Below are positions 40,070-48,753 of a stretch of DNA of 64,000 nucleotides, in pieces. The notes beneath the pieces were generated by a model that was not told the origin of the DNA, ran no database searches, and saw only the letters and a program-made list of their open reading frames with translations. Each line of letters begins with the position of its first letter. Position 1 is the first letter of the stretch. Origin of the DNA: Aquificaceae bacterium (lineage in GTDB: Bacteria; Aquificota; Aquificia; Aquificales; Aquificaceae); assembly GCA_037481935.1 (NCBI GenBank), contig JBBFKQ010000002.1:124001-188000 (forward strand), written 5' to 3'. A program made the translations under genes and the position numbers.

Positions 40070-41494
40070 ATGAGCATGGAATTTGAGCCAGTTATAGGTC
40101 TTGAGATACACGTGCAGATGGACACAAGAACAAAGCTCTTCTGCTCCTGTCCGGTGGAGTTCGGTGCAGAGCCCAACAGCAACGTGTGTCCTGTATGCCT
40201 TGGGCTTCCCGGCAGCTTGCCGGTTATAAACAGGAGGGCAGTGGAGTTTGCCATAAGGGCAGGGCTTGCCCTGAACTGTCAGATAAACACCCGCTCAGTC
40301 TTTGCAAGAAAGAACTACTTCTATCCAGACCTTCCAAAGGGCTATCAGATTTCTCAATATGAGGAGCCTCTTGCGGTCAACGGATGGCTTGAGGTTGGTG
40401 GCAAGAGGGTAAGGATAAGAAGGCTTCATATGGAGGAGGATGCGGGTAAAAACATCCACGAAGGCTCAAAGACCTATGTGGACCTCAACAGGGCGGGCAC
40501 GCCCCTCATGGAAATAGTCACAGAGCCGGACATAGACTCTCCCCAGATGGCGAGGGAGTTTCTTGAAAGGCTCAGGAACATAATGAGATATGCGGGCGTG
40601 TCCCGTGCAGACATGGAAAAGGGACAGCTTCGCTGTGATATAAACCTCTCCATAAGACCAAAGGGCTCAAAGGAGCTCGGCACAAGGGTGGAGATAAAGA
40701 ACGTAAACTCCTTCAGGTTTGTGCAGAAAGCCATAGAGGCGGAGATGGAGCGTCAGATAAAGCTGGTGCTGTCCGGTGAGAAGGTGATTCAGGAAACACG
40801 GACCTTTGACCCCTCCACGGGGCTCACCCATCCCATGAGAACAAAGGAAGAGGCAGAAGACTACCGATACTTCCCAGACCCGGACCTTCTCCCCCTCGTG
40901 ATTCCTGCAGACTGGATAGAAAGTATAAGAAGGAGCATGCCAGAGCTTCCAGAGCAGAGGCTTGAGAGGTTCATCAGAGATTATGCCCTTGACGAGTATT
41001 CCGCAAGGGTTCTGACCGACAACAAGGATCTGGGAGACTTCTTTGAGGAGTCTCTGAAGTTTTATCCAGAAGACCCTAAACTGACCGCCAACTGGCTGCT
41101 AAACGACCTTCTTGGAAACCTCTCTGAGGCTGGAAAAGATATAGAAAACTCCACGGTAAGCCCCCAGAGCCTTGCGGAGCTCGTAAAGCTCATAAGGGAA
41201 GGCGTTCTTTCTTCCAGACTGGCAAAAGAGGTGTTAAAAGAGATGGTCTCCACGGGCAAGGAGCCCTCAAAAATAGTAGAGGAAAAGGGACTCAGGCAGG
41301 TAAGTGATGAAGACACCATAAGGGCAATGATTGAAGAGGTGGTGAAAGAAAACAGCAGAGAGGTGGAACGTTTCAGGGCTGGTGAAGAGAAGGTCTTTGG
41401 CTTTCTTGTGGGTCAGGTGATGAAAAAGGCAAAGGGCAAAGCAAACCCACAGGTGGTAAACAGGCTCCTCAGAGAGATGCTGACCGGTGGATGA
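40070..41494 (+). CDS. gatB: Aspartyl/glutamyl-tRNA(Asn/Gln) amidotransferase subunit B
   Basis: 474 residues. [63 protein letters not shown] and [19 protein letters not shown] are GatB hallmarks. The cysteines near the start bind zinc, and a helical YqeY-like tail (about 400-474) binds tRNA. It transamidates Glu-tRNA(Gln) or Asp-tRNA(Asn) with GatA/GatC, not seen here. A second Met two codons later is equally possible as start. The downstream DUF2784 gene overlaps by ATGA. Confidence 0.95.
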   Translation: MSMEFEPVIGLEIHVQMDTRTKLFCSCPVEFGAEPNSNVCPVCLGLPGSLPVINRRAVEFAIRAGLALNCQINTRSVFARKNYFYPDLPKGYQISQYEEPLAVNGWLEVGGKRVRIRRLHMEEDAGKNIHEGSKTYVDLNRAGTPLMEIVTEPDIDSPQMAREFLERLRNIMRYAGVSRADMEKGQLRCDINLSIRPKGSKELGTRVEIKNVNSFRFVQKAIEAEMERQIKLVLSGEKVIQETRTFDPSTGLTHPMRTKEEAEDYRYFPDPDLLPLVIPADWIESIRRSMPELPEQRLERFIRDYALDEYSARVLTDNKDLGDFFEESLKFYPEDPKLTANWLLNDLLGNLSEAGKDIENSTVSPQSLAELVKLIREGVLSSRLAKEVLKEMVSTGKEPSKIVEEKGLRQVSDEDTIRAMIEEVVKENSREVERFRAGEEKVFGFLVGQVMKKAKGKANPQVVNRLLREMLTGG

Positions 41495-41871
41495 AGGAGC
41501 TCTACCTCTTTCTTGCCCATGTGGTGGTCTTTGTCCACTTTCTCTGGATAGTCTTTCTGCTAACGGGCTGGGTCTTTTCCCTTAGATTCAGAGCAATAAG
41601 ATGGCTCCACATGGGCGGAGTCCTCTTTGCCCTTTTCCTCAACATCACAAAACTTCACTGCCCCCTTACATACCTTGAGATATGGCTCAGAAAGAAGGCG
41701 GGTGCACAGGCATACGACAGCTCCTTCATAATCCATTACCTTGAAAAGCTCATATACATAAGAATAGAGCCTGAGCTTCTGAGACTTCTTACCTACCTTT
41801 TTGTTGTCTTCTTTCTTGTCTTTTATGGTCTTCTTTGGTTAAAGAATAGAGCTTCAAACCAGCCTTTCTGA
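41491..41871 (+). CDS. DUF2784-family membrane protein
   Basis: 126 residues with about three to four hydrophobic helices ([37 protein letters not shown], and [19 protein letters not shown]). The family pattern includes HxxW in the first helix and [21 protein letters not shown]. Function of the family is unknown. It overlaps gatB by ATGA and the convergent GGDEF/EAL gene by 18 bp. Confidence 0.75.
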   Translation: MKELYLFLAHVVVFVHFLWIVFLLTGWVFSLRFRAIRWLHMGGVLFALFLNITKLHCPLTYLEIWLRKKAGAQAYDSSFIIHYLEKLIYIRIEPELLRLLTYLFVVFFLVFYGLLWLKNRASNQPF

Positions 41872-44391
41872 AGGCTTACCAATGTAATAACCCTGAGCAT
41901 AGTCAACTCCGATGTCTTTCAGTATTCTGAGGACCTCTTCGCTTTCCACGTGTTCCGCAATGGTTTTCATACCCATTCCCCTTGCGAGGGTTACCACGGA
42001 CTCTATGAATATCCTGTCTCTCCAGTCCTCCTTCAGGTCCTTTACAAACTCCCCTTCCAGTTTTACAAAATCAACGGGCAGTTTCTTTATGTAATGGAAA
42101 GAGGAATACCCAGAACCGAAGTCGTCAATGGCAAAGAGAAAACCTTCAGCCTTGAGCAATCTTATAAACCTTTCAAGAAGGCTTATGTTCCTTATACTTT
42201 CCCTCTCAGTAAGCTCAAAAACAAGCTGTGAAGGCTCTATGTCATAGGATTGTATAAGCCTTTTCATGTTCTTAATAAAGTCATTCATAAGCATAGCCCT
42301 TGGGGATAGATTGAGGAAAAGCTTACCCCGGTAGTTGACCTCGCCGGCTTTCCTGATAGCCTTTTCATAGACCATGGCATCCATCCTTAAAACAACACCG
42401 AGCCTCTCAGCCATCTCTATAAACTCACCCGCAGGTAAGAGACCCTCGCCTATTCTCATAAGAACCTCATAACCAAACACTTCTCCTGTTCTTAGGTCCT
42501 GTATTGGTTGAAAGAATGGATAAATCTCCCCTCTGTCAAGAGAAGTTAGAACCCTTATAGCTTTACTACTGTATTCTCTGTATGATTGCACAAGGTCTTC
42601 TTGACTTGGAAGCCTTATCCTGTCCTTGCCCTCTTCTTTGGCGTTTCTGAGCATGCTGTCTGCTATGAGAAAAAGGTCCTTTGGTGTGTTCGCATGGTCT
42701 GGATATACTGCTATCCCAGCGGAAACTCTCGGTGATACGGAGCTCTGGTCAGGCAGGGTCAGTGTGATGCTTTCTATGTGTTCTTTAAGAGATGATGCAA
42801 GGCTGTAGGCGTTAAGTGGGTCAGCCCCAACAGCTATAATGGCAAATTCATCCCCTCCATACCTTGCAGCTATGTCTGCCTTTCTCTTTCTTTCACCTAT
42901 GGCCCTTGCAACTTCTTTTAGAAGCGTATCACCCACATGGTGACCATAGGTGTCGTTTATGAATTTGAAATTATCGAGGTCAAGGATTATCAGGGAAAGC
43001 TTCCTGTCAAACCGCTTTGCTCTTTCCATCTCATAGTTCAAAAGCTCCCAGAAGGTCCTCTGGTTATAGAGTGTGGTGAGCGGGTCCCTCATGGCATAAA
43101 ACTCTACCTGCTCTATGTAATCACTTATAGCCTTTGAAGAGCCTATGGCGTTCACGAGGGTTGAAAGCAGGCTGTTGATAACCGCTTGCTTTGCAGGGTC
43201 CTCCATCACACAAGATTCCACTCCAACGCCAACGATTCCCCCAACCTGCGGCTTATCAAAGAAAACAGCTTTTGTTCTCAGTCTTATTTTTTCTCTGTCC
43301 TCTTCGCTATAGCTTTCAGAACCGTTTACCGTATGGTGAAAAAGGTATAGCTGTCTTCCCATGAGCAGAGACAGTGGAAGCTCAAGGCTTACTTTTGATT
43401 TTATGAAGGATTCTATGTAGTTTTTTGTCTCCTCATCTGCCCTTTTATACCAGAATATTTCAATCTTGAGCACATCCGGCTCAAGGAAGAGTGAGAAGAC
43501 TATGTCTATGGGGATTATGGAATTCATCTCCTTTATAAGGTTTTTTACATAATCGTGCCAGTTTTTTATGGTCTTTGAAGTTATTATGAACCTTTCTAAA
43601 AGCTTGGCTTCCGTATCTAAAATGTCCCTATCTATGGCTATTAATTTTATTCTGGTGCCAAGATGCTGGAGTGATTCGTAAATAGGCTTAAGTTCTTTGT
43701 AAGATATTTCAGTTCTTCTGAGGAGACTTTCCACATCCTCAACGGATTTTATGCTTTCAATACTTTCACTTATGCTATTACTTAAGGATTTTATAAGACT
43801 TCTGAATGTGAACATAAGAAATGTAAACAGCACAGAAAAGAACAAAAGAGGCGTAAGTGTAAGGAATTTAAAAGTGCTCTCAATGCCAGAAATAAAGGCT
43901 TTCAGATTTATGCTTGTCTCCACAAGTCCGAGGACACTGCCCTCCTTTGCATTCCAGTGGCACCTGAGGCATTCACTTTCTGCCTTGATGGGTTTTATGT
44001 AAAAATAAACGCCTTTTTCAAACTTGCTCTGAGCTTCGCCCCTCATGGCTATAAGATGCATGGCTGTCTTTGCAGGTTCAGGAACAGTTCCATAAATCTC
44101 CTTTACAATATCCGACCTGTATAAGTTTATGCTTACCGGGGTTCCCTGATAAGAGACCTCAATAGCCTTCATAAATTCAAGAAGGTCTTTTCTTTCCCAC
44201 CCCCTTTTCATAACCTGATATATGGAGCTGAAAACCTGATTTGAAATCCCATGGGCTGTTTGATGTGCCATGTTCTGGGTGAAGGATTTTACATAACGGG
44301 AGGCAATTATGTAAATAACAGCGTAAACCGGAAGGATTATCAGTAGGTATAAGAAGGTAATTCTAAATATCAGGCTTTTTTGAGCTTTCAC
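41854..44391 (-). CDS. Membrane sensor with heme motif, GGDEF and EAL domains
   Basis: 845 residues, GTG start. TM1 (about 8-30) and TM2 (about 175-197) enclose a DUF3365/Tll0287-like periplasmic domain with a c-type heme motif CLRCH (141-145). A GAF-like region (about 250-420) precedes GGDEF (512-516, intact) with an inhibitory-site RKAD (503-506). The EAL domain reads EVLMR (642-646) and keeps ELTE, DDFGSGYSS, VKLEGEF, IAEHVE and QGYYIGKP. Both c-di-GMP synthesis and breakdown look possible. It probably couples redox or a heme ligand outside the membrane to c-di-GMP. The sensor half is lower in G+C than the EAL half. Confidence 0.88.
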   Translation of the reverse strand: MKAQKSLIFRITFLYLLIILPVYAVIYIIASRYVKSFTQNMAHQTAHGISNQVFSSIYQVMKRGWERKDLLEFMKAIEVSYQGTPVSINLYRSDIVKEIYGTVPEPAKTAMHLIAMRGEAQSKFEKGVYFYIKPIKAESECLRCHWNAKEGSVLGLVETSINLKAFISGIESTFKFLTLTPLLFFSVLFTFLMFTFRSLIKSLSNSISESIESIKSVEDVESLLRRTEISYKELKPIYESLQHLGTRIKLIAIDRDILDTEAKLLERFIITSKTIKNWHDYVKNLIKEMNSIIPIDIVFSLFLEPDVLKIEIFWYKRADEETKNYIESFIKSKVSLELPLSLLMGRQLYLFHHTVNGSESYSEEDREKIRLRTKAVFFDKPQVGGIVGVGVESCVMEDPAKQAVINSLLSTLVNAIGSSKAISDYIEQVEFYAMRDPLTTLYNQRTFWELLNYEMERAKRFDRKLSLIILDLDNFKFINDTYGHHVGDTLLKEVARAIGERKRKADIAARYGGDEFAIIAVGADPLNAYSLASSLKEHIESITLTLPDQSSVSPRVSAGIAVYPDHANTPKDLFLIADSMLRNAKEEGKDRIRLPSQEDLVQSYREYSSKAIRVLTSLDRGEIYPFFQPIQDLRTGEVFGYEVLMRIGEGLLPAGEFIEMAERLGVVLRMDAMVYEKAIRKAGEVNYRGKLFLNLSPRAMLMNDFIKNMKRLIQSYDIEPSQLVFELTERESIRNISLLERFIRLLKAEGFLFAIDDFGSGYSSFHYIKKLPVDFVKLEGEFVKDLKEDWRDRIFIESVVTLARGMGMKTIAEHVESEEVLRILKDIGVDYAQGYYIGKPSERLV

Positions 44392-44398
44392 CGATTAA

Positions 44399-44413
44399 AT
44401 TATAGCTTATAAT
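44399..44413. promoter_or_regulatory. Divergent -10 elements, GGDEF/EAL sensor / rpiB
   Basis: The minus-strand TATAAT (44404-44399) ends 7 nt before the GTG of the sensor. The plus-strand TATAAT (44408-44413) ends 6 nt before the rpiB ATG. No Shine-Dalgarno sequence is present on either side. Confidence 0.6.
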
Positions 44414-44419
44414 TAAAAC

Positions 44420-44866
44420 ATGCTCAGCATAGCCATCGGCTCAGACCATGCAGGATTTCCCCTCAAGGAGAAGATTAAGGAGTTTCTCCTTTCAAAGGGT
44501 TATAAGGTAATTGACTTTGGGACGGAGTCCACAGACTCCACCGATTATCCTCTCTTTGCAAGGGATGTATGTCTTGCGGTTCAGAGGGATGAGGCTCAGA
44601 GAGGGATTCTGGTCTGCGGGACTGGTATAGGCATGTCCATAACAGCCAACAAGTTCAGGGGCATAAGGGCTGCTCTGTGTCTTAATGAATACATGGCTCG
44701 TATGAGCAGAAAGCACAACGACGCAAATGTGCTGTGCCTCGGAGACAGGATATTGGGAGATGACCTTGCCCTTGCCATAGTGGAGGCATGGCTTTCCGCA
44801 GACTTTGAAGGTGGCAGGCACGAAAGAAGGGTGAAGCTCATAAAAGAGATAGAGGATATGCTATAA
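44420..44866 (+). CDS. rpiB: Ribose-5-phosphate isomerase B
   Basis: 148 residues. AIGSDHAGFPLKEKI (GSDHAG), DFGTESTDSTDYP, ILVCGTGIGMSITANKFRGIRAALC (catalytic Cys in CGTGIG), and SRKHNDANVLCLGDR are all diagnostic. It interconverts ribulose- and ribose-5-phosphate. Its TAA stop is embedded in a TATAAT (44862-44867) that may serve the following ATP-synthase genes. Confidence 0.95.
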   Translation: MLSIAIGSDHAGFPLKEKIKEFLLSKGYKVIDFGTESTDSTDYPLFARDVCLAVQRDEAQRGILVCGTGIGMSITANKFRGIRAALCLNEYMARMSRKHNDANVLCLGDRILGDDLALAIVEAWLSADFEGGRHERRVKLIKEIEDML

Positions 44867-44867
44867 T
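44862..44867 (+). promoter_or_regulatory. Possible -10 for the atpF'-atpF-atpH cluster
   Basis: TATAAT containing the rpiB stop codon, 17 nt before the atpF' ATG. An AGGAGG site lies in between, so this transcript would have a normal short leader. Confidence 0.4.
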
Positions 44868-44884
44868 ACCTACAGGAGGCTGTC

Positions 44885-45325
44885 ATGGATATACAGCAAG
44901 CCATGTATCCCAACATAACCCTCTTTATTCAGGCGATACTTTTTCTGGTCTTCACCGCCATAGTGAGAAGCATCCTTGTAAAGCCCTACTCTCAGGTTAT
45001 AGAGGAGAGGGAGAGGCTCACGCAGAAAAACACGGAGGAAGCCATAAGGCTCAGAGAAGAGGCTCAGAGGCATTTTCAGGAAGCCCAGAGCATACTGGAA
45101 AAGGGAAGAAGGGAGTCCAACCAGATACTGGAGCAGGCAAGAAGGGAGGCAGAAAGGCTCAGGGCTGAAATTCTTGCAAAGGTGGAGCAGGAAACTCAGG
45201 AAGAGATATCAAGGGCTGTTGAAGATATAAGGAAGAGCCTTGAGGAGGAGAAAAGAAAGCTTGATGAAAGAGTCAGGGAAATTGCAGAGCTCATCACCAG
45301 CAAGGTTCTGGAGGAGGCGGCATGA
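44885..45325 (+). CDS. ATP synthase F0 subunit b' (first b-type subunit)
   Basis: 146 residues. One N-terminal membrane helix (about 9-32, TLFIQAILFLVFTAIVRSILVKPY) is followed by a long charged coiled coil (RERLTQKNTEEAIRLREEAQ to the end). It pairs with the following b subunit to make a heterodimeric stator, as in cyanobacteria and Aquificae. The stop overlaps atpF by ATGA. Subunits a and c and the F1 alpha, beta, gamma and epsilon genes are not in the window, so the operon is split. Confidence 0.88.
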   Translation: MDIQQAMYPNITLFIQAILFLVFTAIVRSILVKPYSQVIEERERLTQKNTEEAIRLREEAQRHFQEAQSILEKGRRESNQILEQARREAERLRAEILAKVEQETQEEISRAVEDIRKSLEEEKRKLDERVREIAELITSKVLEEAA

Positions 45326-45816
45326 GTGAAGGAAACCACACCCTTGAGCTCCTGTGGAAAGGTCTCAACATACTGGCTTTTCTGGGTATAGTCTACTACT
45401 TTGGAAGAAAGCCCATCTCAGAAGCCTTTAACAGATACTTTCATAGCCTTACTGAAAAGCTGATAGGCTCTGAAAGGGAGCTTACGGAGGCTCAGGAAGA
45501 GCTAAGAAGAGCAAAGGATAGCCTTCAGGACGCTCAGAGAAGGTATCAGGAGCAACTCAGGATATCCCAGCAGACTGCACAGACCATTAGAGAGGAGGAG
45601 GAGAAAAAGGCGCAGGAAATAGCTGGCAGGATAAGGGAGAAGACAAAGGAGGTCATAGACATAGAGCTAAAGAAGGCAAAGGAGGAGCTTCTTCGCTACG
45701 GTGCGGGGAGGGCATACCAGCTTGCGGTGGATGCTCTTAAGGAAAGGTTTAAAGATGAAAAGCTCCAGAGGGCATACATAGAGAAATCCCTCAAAAAACT
45801 GGAGGCGGAAAGATGA
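45322..45816 (+). CDS. atpF: ATP synthase F0 subunit b
   Basis: 164 residues. An N-terminal hydrophobic helix (LLWKGLNILAFLGIVYYFGRKPI) is followed by a heptad-rich Glu/Lys/Gln coiled coil to about residue 130. The end (GRAYQLAVDALKERFKDEKLQRAYIEKSL) resembles the delta-binding tail of b subunits. It overlaps atpF' and atpH by ATGA on both sides, ensuring balanced stator synthesis. Confidence 0.88.
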   Translation: MSEGNHTLELLWKGLNILAFLGIVYYFGRKPISEAFNRYFHSLTEKLIGSERELTEAQEELRRAKDSLQDAQRRYQEQLRISQQTAQTIREEEEKKAQEIAGRIREKTKEVIDIELKKAKEELLRYGAGRAYQLAVDALKERFKDEKLQRAYIEKSLKKLEAER

Positions 45817-46349
45817 CCGCAAGACCGGAGATAGTGAGAAAAATCGCCAAGCTGCTCCTGGAAAAGTCTCCAAAGGAAAGGCAGGAGCTTCTGAAGTTAT
45901 CCCAGCTTCTGGAGCTTCTTTACAGGCTATACAGGTCAGAAAAGGACTTCAGGGGCTTTGTGCTCAACCCCACTATACCCAAGGAGAAAAAGCTTGAATT
46001 TCTGAGAAGTCTCAGAGAAAGACTGGGTATAGACCAGAGGGTGGATGAAGTTCTTGACTATTTGCTTGAGGTCAACGCTGTCCCCATACTGGGGGAAGTC
46101 AGAAGAGTCTATGATTACGAGGTGGAAAAGCTCCTCAGGCTCAGTAAGGCTTTGCTGGTTCTGGCAAGGAGGGTAAACGAGCAGGAGCTGGAAAGGATAA
46201 AGGAAGTCATAAGAGAGTTCACAGGAAGGGATTACGAGTTTGAGGTGGTAGAAGACCCTGAGCTAATTGGGGGCTTTCTTCTCAAGACATCAAGCTTTGT
46301 GCTGGATGCCTCCGTTAAGAGAGGGCTTGAAGGAATCCTGAGAGGCTGA
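45813..46349 (+). CDS. atpH: ATP synthase F1 subunit delta
   Basis: 178 residues. An N-terminal helical bundle (EIVRKIAKLLLEKSPKERQELLKLSQLLELLYRLYRSEKDFRGFVLNP) is followed by the C-terminal segment YEFEVVEDPELIGGFLLKTSSFVLDASVKRGLEGI, the OSCP/delta signature (D-x-x-L-I-G-G-F). It links the b/b' stalk to F1. It is last of the stator trio; a short unknown gene follows 1 nt later. Confidence 0.92.
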   Translation: MTARPEIVRKIAKLLLEKSPKERQELLKLSQLLELLYRLYRSEKDFRGFVLNPTIPKEKKLEFLRSLRERLGIDQRVDEVLDYLLEVNAVPILGEVRRVYDYEVEKLLRLSKALLVLARRVNEQELERIKEVIREFTGRDYEFEVVEDPELIGGFLLKTSSFVLDASVKRGLEGILRG

Positions 46350-46350
46350 C

Positions 46351-46629
46351 ATGGAATACCCCAGAGAAAAGTTTGAACAACTTTCAAAAAGATTAAAGTC
46401 TATGGCAATTCCTCCAGAGGTGGACGTGGAGCTTCTCATGCCCGAAAGGGACGATGTGGAATATCCAACGGTGGTCATAACCTACCTTGAGGGTGATGAG
46501 GAAGGTCCTCAGAAGGAGCTGGTTTTCAACGAAGCCTACTGGAGCTCTTCTGTGGAAAACCTGCTGGGTGCGGTGATGCATCAGGTCAAATCCCTTATGG
46601 AAGAGCTACAATCCTTTGAAGGAGAATAG
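46351..46629 (+). CDS. Uncharacterised 92-residue acidic protein between atpH and ndk
   Basis: It starts 1 nt after the atpH stop and ends 12 nt before ndk, so it lies inside the atp-ndk transcription unit. The sequence is acidic with a predicted beta centre (EYPTVVITYLEGDEEGPQKELVF) and a C-terminal helix (VENLLGAVMHQVKSLMEEL). No cysteines, membrane helix or signal peptide. No family was recognised. Confidence 0.7.
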   Translation: MEYPREKFEQLSKRLKSMAIPPEVDVELLMPERDDVEYPTVVITYLEGDEEGPQKELVFNEAYWSSSVENLLGAVMHQVKSLMEELQSFEGE

Positions 46630-46641
46630 AGGAGGTAACAG

Positions 46642-47064
46642 ATGGAGAGGACGCTGGTTATTGTAAAGCCCGACGCCTTTGAAAAGGGAGCCACAGGCAG
46701 GATAATTGACAGGTTTATATCCGAGGGCTTTAAAATAAGAGCCCTCAAGCTCTTCAGATTTACAAGAGAGCAGGCAGAGGGTTTTTACGCTGTTCACAGA
46801 GAAAGACCTTTCTTCGGTGAGCTTGTGGAATTCATGACCTCAGGTCCGGTGGTTGCCATGGTGTTGGAGGGCGAGGATGCCATAAGGAGGGTAAGGGAAA
46901 TCATAGGTCCAACAGACAGCAACGAGGCAAGAAAAGTAGCACCCAACTCCATAAGGGCTCTCTTTGGCACCGACAAGGGCAAGAATGCAGTGCACGCTTC
47001 AGACTCAAGGGAGTCTGCGGACTACGAGATACCTTTTATATTCTCACAGCTTGAGATAGTCTGA
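46642..47064 (+). CDS. ndk: Nucleoside diphosphate kinase
   Basis: 140 residues. RTLVIVKPDAFEKGATGRII, EFMTSGPVVAMVLEGEDAI, the active-site His in KNAVHASDSRESADYEIPFIF, and NEARKVAPNSIRALFG identify NDK. It balances NTP and dNTP pools. The AGGAGG site is strong. Its last 43 bp are antisense to the end of hemH. Confidence 0.95.
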   Translation: MERTLVIVKPDAFEKGATGRIIDRFISEGFKIRALKLFRFTREQAEGFYAVHRERPFFGELVEFMTSGPVVAMVLEGEDAIRRVREIIGPTDSNEARKVAPNSIRALFGTDKGKNAVHASDSRESADYEIPFIFSQLEIV

Positions 47065-48041
47065 AGCACGAGCTCTTTAAGAGCCTGTATGTAGGTGGGG
47101 TGTGTTTTCAGCGTGGGTATTCTCACAAAGTCCACACCCCTCTCCCTTGCCATGTTTCCGTAAAGGTAATCAAGCTCGTAAAGGGTCTCTGAGTGCTCGC
47201 AGGTAAAGGACACGGGGATAACCGCTATCTTTTTCACTCCTGAGTTTATGAACTCTTCTAAAAGCCTGTCGGTAAAAGGCTCAAGCCACTTGGTGGGTCC
47301 CACCTTGCTCTGATAGCCCAGAGCATGCCTTACACCAGGAAAGTGCTCCATTATCAGCCTTACTGTCTCCTCAGTCTGTTTCTGGTAGGGGTCCCCCTCT
47401 TTTATGATGTTCACAGGGAGGCTGTGGGCGGTAAAGAGGAAAAAGTATTCCTGCCATCTGGGCAGGTTTTCTCTTATGTTTTCCACCATCGCCCTTATGT
47501 AGGTGGGGTGGTTGTGATAGCAGTTTATCCTGAGTATAGGCACTGAGGAGGGGTAAAAGTAGGGGTTTTCCTGCCCCCTGAGCGTGGTCAGTGCAAAATG
47601 CCTGCCCCTTCCTGTAAGTCTTCTAAAGACTCTGTCAAACTCGTTAAAGGAAGAGCCAGTGGTTGTCCTGCTATACTGGGGATACAGAGGCAGAAGAACA
47701 AGCCTTTCCACGGGGTGCTTTAGAAGCTCTCTCAGGGCTTCTTCTGTGAAGGGGTGCCAGTATCTGAGGGCAACCACCACCTTAAAGCCCTCTCCCAGAG
47801 CTTCCTGCAGTGCCTGAGCCTGAGCCTGAGTCTGCTCCCTCTGAGGAGACCTGCCACCCATTATCTCGTAGTAGTGCCTTGTCTTCTTTGCCCTCAGCCT
47901 TGAGATGAGCCATGCCACTGGCTTCTGTATGGGTCTGGGAATTCTTATTATGTCGTGGTCAGAAAAGAGGTTATACAGAAAGGGCTGTATTGCAGACAGG
48001 CTGTCCGGACCGCCCATGTTAAAGAGAACCACTCCCGTCAT
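47022..48041 (-). CDS. hemH: Ferrochelatase
   Basis: 339 residues. VVLFNMGGPDSLSAIQPFLYNLFSD is the N-terminal HemH signature. RYWHPFTEEALREL, LLPLYPQYSRTTTGSSFNEF and the active-site segment FLFTAHSLPVN (conserved His) follow, with PVSFTCEHSETLYELDYLY near the end. It inserts iron into protoporphyrin and so supplies heme for the oxidase and c-type cytochromes in this window. TATGAT, overlapping the hisA stop region, lies 6 nt before the ATG. Confidence 0.95.
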   Translation of the reverse strand: MTGVVLFNMGGPDSLSAIQPFLYNLFSDHDIIRIPRPIQKPVAWLISRLRAKKTRHYYEIMGGRSPQREQTQAQAQALQEALGEGFKVVVALRYWHPFTEEALRELLKHPVERLVLLPLYPQYSRTTTGSSFNEFDRVFRRLTGRGRHFALTTLRGQENPYFYPSSVPILRINCYHNHPTYIRAMVENIRENLPRWQEYFFLFTAHSLPVNIIKEGDPYQKQTEETVRLIMEHFPGVRHALGYQSKVGPTKWLEPFTDRLLEEFINSGVKKIAVIPVSFTCEHSETLYELDYLYGNMARERGVDFVRIPTLKTHPTYIQALKELVLQTISSCENIKGIS

Positions 48042-48048
48042 GGAAAAA

Positions 48049-48753
48049 TCATACCAGCTCTCTCAGGTTTATTCTGCCCTCATAAATTGCCTTTCCAACC
48101 ACAACCCCTTCCACTACACCCATGAGCCTTTTTATGTCCTCAAGGCTGGCAACTCCGCCAGAGGCAAGCAAGGGCTTTTTCACAAATTTTCTGAACTCTC
48201 TGTAGGGCTCTGCGTCCACGCCCTCAAGAGTGCCGTCCCTGTCTATGTTGGTGTATAGGTATCCCCATATGGGCTTTTCTTCATAGACAAGGGCAAGCTC
48301 CTGCGGGCTTATAGAACTTTCTTCTTTCCATCCACCCACCGCTACCTTTCCTCCCTTTGAATCTACCGCCAGTATGACCCTCTGGGGGAAAAGCTCCAGT
48401 ATGCGCTCAAAGGTCTCGGGCTCCCTAACAGCCAGAGTGCCTACAACAAAAAGGTCCACACCTTCCTCCAGCAAAACCCTACAGCTCTCCGGGTTCCTTA
48501 TACCCCCACCCACCTGAACTATGCCGGAGAAAGACCTTCTTATGAGCTTTATGGTGGGCAGGTTTACCGGGATACCTTTGAGGCTTCCGTCAAGGTCCAC
48601 CACGTGAAGCCTCTTAAAACCAAGCTCCTCAAAAAGTCTTGCCATATCCTCCGGCGAGTTTGAATATACCTTTGCCTTCTCAAAGTCTCCCCTCAGGAGC
48701 CTTACCAGCTTACCACCTTTGATGTCTATGGCAGGAATTACAAAGTCTCTCAT
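48049..48753 (-). CDS. hisA: Phosphoribosylformimino-5-aminoimidazole carboxamide ribotide isomerase
   Basis: 234 residues, beta/alpha barrel. VIPAIDIKGGKLVRLLRGDF has the first catalytic Asp. LHVVDLDGSLKGIPVN, IVQVGGGIRNPES (first phosphate loop) and YTNIDRDGTLEGVDAEPY (second catalytic Asp) follow, with LLASGGVASLEDI as second phosphate loop. This is a step of histidine synthesis. It overlaps the upstream EAL gene by ATGA, an unusual operon partner. Confidence 0.94.
   Translation of the reverse strand: MRDFVIPAIDIKGGKLVRLLRGDFEKAKVYSNSPEDMARLFEELGFKRLHVVDLDGSLKGIPVNLPTIKLIRRSFSGIVQVGGGIRNPESCRVLLEEGVDLFVVGTLAVREPETFERILELFPQRVILAVDSKGGKVAVGGWKEESSISPQELALVYEEKPIWGYLYTNIDRDGTLEGVDAEPYREFRKFVKKPLLASGGVASLEDIKRLMGVVEGVVVGKAIYEGRINLRELV

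Noticed and set aside
44885-46349. A complete ATP synthase operon
   Set aside because: Only b', b and delta are present. The following genes are an unknown protein and ndk, so the remaining subunits must be elsewhere.
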